From contig JAGNZK010000001.1 of assembly GCA_017984435.1 (NCBI GenBank), positions 82,776 through 146,775 on the forward strand: a DNA stretch of 64,000 bases, in the 5' to 3' direction. The notes beneath the pieces were generated by a model. That model searched no databases, was not told the origin of the DNA, and saw only the letters and a program-made list of their open reading frames with translations. Position numbers and translations under genes: made by a program. Shown piece after piece: positions 57,729-64,000 of this stretch (its first letter is position 1; each line of letters begins with the position of its first letter). Source of the stretch: Nitrosomonas sp. (lineage in GTDB: Bacteria > Pseudomonadota > Gammaproteobacteria > Burkholderiales > Nitrosomonadaceae).

Positions 57729-60700
57729 ATGGCAGTACCAATTTTCAGCGTATCCGATCTTAATGGCAGCAACGGCTTCCGTCTGGATAGAACGGGAGCT
57801 TCGGGTAGTTCAATCAGTAATGCAGGAGATATCAACGGCGACGGCTTTGATGATGTGATTGTTGGTGCTCCCGGTGCTGATCCGAACGGCCCTAGCTCCG
57901 GCTCCAGTTACGTGGTTTTTGGCAAATCTGCCGGCTTTAGCGCCGCGATGAATTTATCAAATCTTGATGGTAACAACGGTTTTCGTCTTGATGGGGTAGT
58001 AGCGGATGATAGATCGGGGAGATCGATTAGCAATGCAGGAGACGTTAACGGCGACGGTTTTGATGATTTGATTATTGGTGCCATAGGTACTGACTCCAAC
58101 GGCAATTTTTCTGGCTCCAGTTACGTTGTGTTTGGCAAAACCTCCGGTTTTAGTGCTGCGATGAATTTATCCAATTTGGATGGCAGCAACGGTTTCCGTT
58201 TGGATGGCGCGGCGGTATATGATTTTTCGGGCAGTTCAGTCAGCAGTGCAGGAGACATCAACGGTGATGGTTTTGATGATTTGATTATTGGTGCCATAGG
58301 TACTGACTCCAACGGCAATTTTTCCGGCTCCAGCTATGTGGTATTTGGCAAGGCTTCCGGTTTTAGTGCTGCGATGAATTTATCCAATTTAGATGGCAAT
58401 AACGGTTTTCGTTTGGATGGCGCGCCGAATTTTTCTACAAGCAGTACTGTGAGTGGTGCCGGCGACATCAACGGAGATGGTTTTTTTGATGTAATTATTG
58501 GGGGAGCCAGTTCCAGTTACGTGGTATTTGGCAAAGCTTCCGGTTTTGATGCTACGTTGGATTTGTCCACGCTAAATGGGAGTAATGGTTTTTACCTGGA
58601 TGTGAGGGAGCAGAACATTTCAGTCAGCAATGCAGGGGATATCAACGGTGATGGGCTTGATGATCTGATCGTCGGTAGCGTTGTTGGTTATGGCTATGGC
58701 TATGGCGGTTATGCTTACTTCAGTTCTAGTTACGTGGTATTTGGTAAGACTTCCGGTTTTTCTGCCACGCTGGATGTATCCAGTCTTGACGGTAGCAATG
58801 GCTTTCTGTTGAGAGGACCGGGAACTGGGTCTTACGGCAGTCCTTCGGTCAGTAATGCAGGAGACGTCAATGGTGATGGGTTTGATGATGTAATTGTTGG
58901 TGCTGCAAATCAAAGTTACGTGGTGTTTGGCAAGGATTCCGGTTTCAGTGCTGTGTTGGTTTTATCCAGTCTGGATGGTATTAACGGTTTCCGTCTGACT
59001 GGAGGTGGGTCTACGGTTAGCAGCGCGGGGGATGTTAACGGTGATGGTTTTGATGATCTGCTTGTCTGTAATGAGCAAGCCAATTCGAGTTTCGTGGTGT
59101 TTGGCGGCGATTTTATTGGTACAAGTCTATTACCGGGTACGGTCGGAGATGATAACCTCACCGGCACTTCAGCAGCAGAACGTTTCGAAGCAGATGACGG
59201 CAATGATCGTATGAATGGTCTTGGCGGGTCAGATGTGTTTCATGGGGGTGACGGTAACGATACCATCATCGTGCCTGATCTTCACTTCCAGCGGATTGAT
59301 GGCGGGACTGGTACCGACACGTTGGAATTAGCAGGTGATAATATTAATCTGAATCTGGCTGATTTTCACGACACAATCAAAGGCATCGAAACGATTGTTC
59401 TGAAGGGCCCCTCTTCAAGTGACAGTACATTAACTTTATCCGCATTGGATTTACTTAATCTGTCGGATAGCAGCAATACCCTGACGATAGACGGCAATAA
59501 AGGTGATCGTATTTTTGGACTCGCTGAAGGCTGGGCGGATGGTGGTGTCGAAGGTAACTATCACATTTACACCAATCAGGGAGCGGTGCTGCGGGTAGAC
59601 ACGGATATGAGCACGGATCGGCCGACGCTTGGCGTTTTTAGCTTGGCTGATCTCGATGGCGGCAACGGTTTTCGTCTGGATGGAGAGGGGCATTCTGGTT
59701 GGTCAGTCAGCAATGCAGGAGATGTCAATGGCGATGGTTTTGACGATTTGATAATTGGTGCTTTTTTTGCTGACCTGAACGGCAATTTTTCCGGCTCAAG
59801 CTATGTAGTGTTCGGCCAAGCTGCCGGTTTTAGTGCTGCTTTGAATTTATCCAGCCTAGATGGCAATAACGGGTTTCGCTTGGATGGGGCCGCAACCTAT
59901 GATCGCTCGGGCATATCGGTCAGCGATGCAGGAGACGTCAATGGCGACGGTTTTGCTGATGTGATTGTGGGTGCTGCTGGTCCGAACGGTAATTATTCTG
60001 GTTCTAGTTACGTGGTATTTGGCAAGGCTTCCAGTTTTGATGCAACAATTGATTTATCCATCCTCGATGGCAGCAACGGTTTCCGCTTGGATGGGGTAGC
60101 GGAGCTTGATCAGTTGGGTACATCAGTTAGCAGCGCGGGAGATGTCAACGGCGATGGTTTTGGTGATGTGATTGTTGGGGCGAAGGGTGCTGACCCTAAC
60201 GGACTGAGCTCCGGTTCCAGTTACGTAGTGTTTGGTAAGGCGGCTGGCTTTAATGCGGCGCTGAATTTATCCAGTCTGGATGGCAATAACGGTTTCCGTC
60301 TGGATGGAGTAGCGGCGGATGATGCTTCGGGTGGATCGGTCAGCAATGCAGGTGATGTCAATGGCGACGGCTTTAATGATTTACTTATAGGCGCCTCTCA
60401 AGCTGACCCGAACGGCAGCAGATCCGGTTCCAGTTACGTGGTGTTTGGTAAGGCCTCAGGGTTTGGTGCCACGCTGGATTTGTCTAGCCTCGACGGCACG
60501 AATGGTTTCCGTTTGGATGGGGAAGAGAATCATGATTTTTCGGGTAGTTCAGTCAGCAGTGCGGGGGACATCAACGGTGATGGTTTTGCTGATTTGATTG
60601 TTGGTGCTCCTGCAGCTGACCCGAATGGCTTTGGTTCCGGCTCCAGTTATGTGGTGTTTGGCAAGGCTACCGGTTTCAGTGCCACAATAAATTTATCCAT

Positions 60701-61646
60701 CCTTGATGGTAGCAATGGTTTCCGCCTGGATGGGGTGGCGGTAGGTGATTTTTCGGGTAGATCGGTCAGCAGTGCTGGGGATGTCAACGGTGACGGTTTT
60801 GACGATCTGATTGTTGGGGCTCACCGTGCTAGCCCGAACGGCAGTCACTCCGGCTCCAGCTATGTGGTGTTTGGCAAAGCTGCCGGTTTTAGTGCTACGA
60901 CGAACTTATCCAGCCTGGATGGCAATAGCGGTTTCCGCCTAGATGGGGAAAAAGAACTTGATTATTCAGGCACTTCGGTTAGTGGCGCCGGGGATGTCAA
61001 TGGCGACGGTTTTGATGATTTAATTATTGGCGCCGATGGAGCTGATAATCCAAGCGGTAACCACACCCCCTCCGGCTTCGGCTCCAGTTACGTGATATTT
61101 GGCAGAAGCGACTTTGGCGGCAGCAATGTGATTGCGGGCACACCCGACGACGATAATCTCACGGGCACCTCGGCGGCAGAACGCTTCGAGGCGGGTGATG
61201 GCAATGACAGAATGATCGGCCATGGCGGCGCAGATGTGTTTCATGGCGGCGCGGGTAATGACAGGATCCGGGTATCCGATCTTAGCTTCCAATTGGCGGA
61301 CGGCGGTAGTGGTAACAGCGACGTCCTGAGTTTGGGTGGGGGCGGCAACCTGAATCTGGATTTGGCCGATGCGCGCGGCAAGATCAGTGGCATCGAAATC
61401 ATTTACTTGCATGGCGGTAGCGGTGACAAAACATTGACGTTAAATGCAACCGATGTGCTCAATCTATCGGATACCAGCAATACCCTGAAAGTAAACGGCA
61501 ACGAGGGCGATCGAGTGATTCTCCAGGGTGACTGGGCGGATGGTGGGATCCAAGGCGGTTTTCATACTTACACCAGTGATGCAGCGACTTCTCCTGAGGC
61601 AGCAGTTTTGTTGGTCGGGATTAATTTGACGGCGGATTTCGCTTAG
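57729..61646 (+). CDS. FG-GAP/RTX giant protein F (two seven-bladed propellers)
   Basis: 1305-residue predicted secreted protein with the same plan: seven calcium loops, an RTX-like module (DDGNDRMNGLGGSDVFHG), a linker, seven loops, and the C-terminal RTX-like tail shared with A, B and E. The start is ATG 57729 (MAVPIFSVSDLNG), preceded by AAGGAG. Blades 2 and 3 are tandem copies: 58061-58212 repeats at 58274-58425, an offset of 213 bp, equal to 71 residues or one blade. One blade has GDINGDGFFD, which keeps the loop ligands. Blade 5 of the first propeller contains a run of YGYGYGGYAYF. Role unknown. Confidence 0.88.
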   Translation: MAVPIFSVSDLNGSNGFRLDRTGASGSSISNAGDINGDGFDDVIVGAPGADPNGPSSGSSYVVFGKSAGFSAAMNLSNLDGNNGFRLDGVVADDRSGRSISNAGDVNGDGFDDLIIGAIGTDSNGNFSGSSYVVFGKTSGFSAAMNLSNLDGSNGFRLDGAAVYDFSGSSVSSAGDINGDGFDDLIIGAIGTDSNGNFSGSSYVVFGKASGFSAAMNLSNLDGNNGFRLDGAPNFSTSSTVSGAGDINGDGFFDVIIGGASSSYVVFGKASGFDATLDLSTLNGSNGFYLDVREQNISVSNAGDINGDGLDDLIVGSVVGYGYGYGGYAYFSSSYVVFGKTSGFSATLDVSSLDGSNGFLLRGPGTGSYGSPSVSNAGDVNGDGFDDVIVGAANQSYVVFGKDSGFSAVLVLSSLDGINGFRLTGGGSTVSSAGDVNGDGFDDLLVCNEQANSSFVVFGGDFIGTSLLPGTVGDDNLTGTSAAERFEADDGNDRMNGLGGSDVFHGGDGNDTIIVPDLHFQRIDGGTGTDTLELAGDNINLNLADFHDTIKGIETIVLKGPSSSDSTLTLSALDLLNLSDSSNTLTIDGNKGDRIFGLAEGWADGGVEGNYHIYTNQGAVLRVDTDMSTDRPTLGVFSLADLDGGNGFRLDGEGHSGWSVSNAGDVNGDGFDDLIIGAFFADLNGNFSGSSYVVFGQAAGFSAALNLSSLDGNNGFRLDGAATYDRSGISVSDAGDVNGDGFADVIVGAAGPNGNYSGSSYVVFGKASSFDATIDLSILDGSNGFRLDGVAELDQLGTSVSSAGDVNGDGFGDVIVGAKGADPNGLSSGSSYVVFGKAAGFNAALNLSSLDGNNGFRLDGVAADDASGGSVSNAGDVNGDGFNDLLIGASQADPNGSRSGSSYVVFGKASGFGATLDLSSLDGTNGFRLDGEENHDFSGSSVSSAGDINGDGFADLIVGAPAADPNGFGSGSSYVVFGKATGFSATINLSILDGSNGFRLDGVAVGDFSGRSVSSAGDVNGDGFDDLIVGAHRASPNGSHSGSSYVVFGKAAGFSATTNLSSLDGNSGFRLDGEKELDYSGTSVSGAGDVNGDGFDDLIIGADGADNPSGNHTPSGFGSSYVIFGRSDFGGSNVIAGTPDDDNLTGTSAAERFEAGDGNDRMIGHGGADVFHGGAGNDRIRVSDLSFQLADGGSGNSDVLSLGGGGNLNLDLADARGKISGIEIIYLHGGSGDKTLTLNATDVLNLSDTSNTLKVNGNEGDRVILQGDWADGGIQGGFHTYTSDAATSPEAAVLLVGINLTADFA

Positions 61647-61715
61647 GGAACGTTGAATCCGTTGATTACATCAGAAGTTCGAAAGCTCACTTCGAACATA
61701 CTCAGCATCCCGCTA

Positions 61716-61961
61716 TTCCCTCGAGTCTACCGCAGGCCTTAATAACTGTCATTTCGAGCATCGCGAGAAATCTATGCTGTTGATTCCCTAAGATTCCTCA
61801 CTGCGTTTGGAATGACAAATACGGGTTCTTCAGAAGCCCCTCAATAAAAAACTACCCGGTTGTAGGTAGGATTTTTCTGGCGTAATATCTGACGGTATTA
61901 GTTTATGAAATAGCGTGTGCTATTTCTGCTACTTTTTCCAGCAGGTTGATTGATCAACTAT
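61716..61961. repeat. Intergenic block identical to 20862-21107 (inverted)
   Basis: In the F-G spacer (61647-61980) this block is the reverse complement of the A-B spacer block and differs by only one base by eye. It contains the best copy of the dispersed palindromic repeat (61743-61819) and the upstream element of gene G. The first 65 bp after gene F diverge from the A-B spacer. Confidence 0.85.
61852..61909 (+). promoter_or_regulatory. Conserved upstream element and -10-like box of gene G
   Basis: The dyad CTACC-N8-GGTAG at 61852-61869 is followed by ATTTTTCTGGCG, ending at 61882, 99 bp before the start codon. A TATGAA box is at 61904-61909. The layout equals that of genes A, E and F. Confidence 0.6.
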
Positions 61962-61980
61962 TTTGCAAGGAGTCTTGATC

Positions 61981-63918
61981 ATGGCAATACCCATAATAAA
62001 TTTATCGATTCTTAATGGTGACAATGGTTTCCAATTGAATGAGGGGGAGGATGGTCATTTAGGGATTTCAGTAAGTAACGCAGGCGATATCAATGGGGAT
62101 GGTTTTGATGATGTGATTGCCAACGCAGAATTTAAAAAATATGTAGTATTTGGAAAGGCTTCTGGTTTTGATGCCATGTTTGATCTATCCACTCTCAATG
62201 GAAATAACGGTTTTCGCATAGATAGCAAAACGATTGGAAGATCAGTTAGCAACGCAGGAGATGTGAATGGAGACGGTTTTGATGATGTAATTATCAGTGC
62301 CTTTGAATCTAGTTATGTGATATTTGGCAAGGCTTCTGGTTTTGACAGTGCGATAAGTTTATCAAATCTCGATGGTACGAACGGCTTCAGGCTGAATGGG
62401 ATAAGCGGGTCGGTGAGTACTGCTGGAGACGTCAATGGTGATAGTCTTGATGATCTGATTGTCAATGGCAATAACGGTAGTTATGTCATTTTTGGCAAGA
62501 CTTCGGATTTTGATGCCGCGATGAGCTTAGCTAGCATTGATGGCAGTAACGGTTTTCGCGTAGAAAGTGATGGCAGTAGTATTGTTAGTAACGCTGGAGA
62601 TGTGAATGGCGATGGTTTTGATGATGTGATTGTGGGGATCCCTAATGCTGATCCGAATGGCAATTACAATTCCGGCTCCAGTTACGTGGTGTTTGGTAAG
62701 AACTCAGGTTTTAAAGCCATCCTTAAGTTGTCTAATATTGACGGCAGCAATGGCTTTCGTTTGGATGGCGCAACCAAAAATGATTATTCAGGTACTTCGG
62801 TCAGCTCCGCCGGTGATCTAAATGGTGATGGTTTTTCTGATCTGATTATTGGTGCTCGTGAAGCTAGAAATGCCTTGGGTGCCAGTTATGTGGTATTCGG
62901 CAAGGCATCCGGATTTAGTGCTGCAATTAATTTGTCCAGTATGAATGGTAATAATGGTTTTCGTTTGGAAGCTAATTCAGTCAATGGTTACGATGCAATC
63001 GGATCGGTCAGTAATGCAGGAGATGTCAATGGTGATGGGCTTGATGATTTGATTGTGGGTGCTTACAAGGCTGATCTAAATTTCGGGTTTAATTCAGCTG
63101 GGGCAAGCTACGTAGTATTTGGCAAAACTTCTGCCTTTGATGCCACATTGGATTTATCCAGCCTTAACGGCAATGATGGTTTTCGTTTGGAAGGAATATC
63201 ACAATCTGACTATTCGGGCAAATCAGTGAGCACCGCCGGGGATATCAATGGTGACGGCTTTTCTGATTTGATGATCGGTGCTCCGAATGCTCATGACCGC
63301 TCTGGTGCAAGTTATGCAATATTTGGCGGTGACTTTTTGGATGAGGGGATATATCGTGGCACCAGCGCGGATGATACGCTCACTGGCACTACGACGGTGG
63401 AACAATTTGAAGCGGGTGATGGCAATGACATCATGATCGGACGCGGTGGTGCGGATGTATTTCAAGGGGGAGCCGGCAACGATAGATCATTGACAGCAGA
63501 TCTTAACTTTCAATCCGTGGATGGTGGGAGCGGCGATGATACTTTGGAGTTGACGGAAGGCAATCTGGATCTTGATTTATCCAACTTTCGCGGCATGATC
63601 AATGGAATTGAAACAATTGATCTGGGGATGTATTTCAACGACGGCAATACGTTGACATTTACTTTATCAGACTTGATCGGTCTATCAGGCACTACCGATA
63701 CATTTACGATTAATGGCAATAAATCTGATCATGTGGTAGGACTTGTCGATGGCTGGACGGATGAGGGTGTTGAAGGGGATTATCACATTTATACAAATTC
63801 CGGTACGGTACTACGGATAAATTCGGCAGTAGGTACGGATTTACCTGTCGGCGGTATTATCAGTTTGGCTAACATAAAGAACTCGGCCGCAAGCGACCGA
63901 GTTTTAGAAGAGGGGTAG
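61981..63918 (+). pseudogene. FG-GAP/RTX gene G, truncated by an IS200/IS605-like element
   Basis: First part of a family member: MAIPIINLSILNGDNGF, seven FG-GAP repeats with calcium loops (one variant DVNGDSLDD), an RTX-like module (GDGNDIMIGRGGADVFQG) and the linker up to GGIISLANI at about 63876. In the paralogs a second propeller follows (GVLSLANINGDNGFRLD in gene C). Here the frame instead runs through foreign DNA for about 14 codons (NSAASDRVLEEG) to a stop at 63916-63918. The lost C-terminal RTX tail would carry the expected secretion signal, so the product is probably not exported. The sequence is closest to gene C, while its promoter region is like that of gene A. Confidence 0.8.
63880..63903. 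repeat. Terminal hairpin of the IS200/IS605-like element
   Basis: AACTCGGCCGC at 63880-63890 and GCGACCGAGTT at 63893-63903 form an 11-bp stem with one wobble pair and a 2-nt loop. It lies directly beside the transposase stop codon. Subterminal hairpins of this type are recognised by single-strand transposases of the IS200/IS605 family, without target duplication. Confidence 0.6.
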
Positions 63919-64000
63919 TTGCCCAAACCTCTCTTCCATTTCATCCATCACTTTGAGTTGATTTTGTACATACTGACGAATAACCTCCTCGTTAGCATTA
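63904..64000 (-). mobile_element. C-terminal end of an IS200/IS605-like transposase (partial)
   Basis: Minus-strand coding sequence entering from beyond the window: 31 residues and a stop, NANEEVIRQYVQNQLKVMDE, then MEERFGQLPLF. EEVIRQYVQNQ resembles the conserved C-terminal end of Y1 (TnpA, IS200-like) transposases. With the adjoining hairpin it suggests the right end of an IS200/IS605 element that inserted into gene G. Only the tail is visible, so the family call is tentative. Confidence 0.55.

Noticed and set aside
61852-61909. Sigma-54 promoter (GG-N10-GC) in the upstream element
   Set aside because: CTGGCG fits the -24 half, but the -12 dinucleotide is not GC in any of the four copies.

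Overview
The window looks like a chromosome segment of a betaproteobacterium, most likely an ammonia oxidiser of the Nitrosomonadaceae (Nitrosomonas type). This is an inference. It rests on the gene order rplM-rpsI-argC-coiled-coil protein-bactofilin-erpA-anmK-M23 peptidase-tyrS, on moderate GC content, and on several PEP-CTERM proteins. No rRNA or tRNA gene was seen.

Layout. Bases 1-16836 are mostly housekeeping: partial glnS, the L13/S9 operon, argC, an anchored coiled-coil protein with a bactofilin, erpA, anmK and an M23 endopeptidase (cell-wall recycling and remodelling), tyrS, an RhlE-type helicase, a ceramidase-like membrane protein, radA, rfbC-rfbA, an ABC exporter whose ATPase motifs are eroded, and a YajD-type HNH protein. 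Bases 16982-33363 hold four giant minus-strand genes built from FG-GAP (integrin-alpha type) repeats and RTX-like calcium-binding modules. Bases 33623-53096 hold fadD-fadE, an MFS exporter with an extra C-terminal domain, an FMN reductase, two isochorismatase-like hydrolases around a SnoaL-like gene, dapE, a cysteine-rich secreted peptide, a decayed IS4-type transposase, a Kelch protein, a cluster of PEP-CTERM proteins (one broken), a cytoplasmic DsbA-like protein, a DUF6279-like lipoprotein and an AI-2E/PerM family permease. Bases 53637-63918 hold three more FG-GAP/RTX giants on the plus strand. The last is cut off by the end of an IS200/IS605-like element that runs out of the window.

The main observation is the FG-GAP/RTX family. 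Counting the DxNxDG calcium loops gives 14, 14, 21, 7, 14, 14 and 7 in the seven genes, always a multiple of seven. The unit of evolution therefore appears to be a complete seven-bladed beta-propeller closed by an RTX-like module, and proteins carry one, two or three such units. The two arrays face each other about 20 kb apart. They share nearly identical 3' ends and an intergenic block of about 245 bp in inverted orientation. Four genes share an upstream element placed 99-100 bp before the start codon. None of the seven has a Sec signal peptide, and all six intact ones end in an RTX-like tail, which suggests type I secretion. No transporter for them lies in the window.

Mobile and repetitive DNA is plentiful: two MITE-like elements with 13-bp and 22-bp terminal inverted repeats, six degenerate copies of a roughly 70-bp palindromic repeat, the IS4-type remnant and the IS200/IS605 end.
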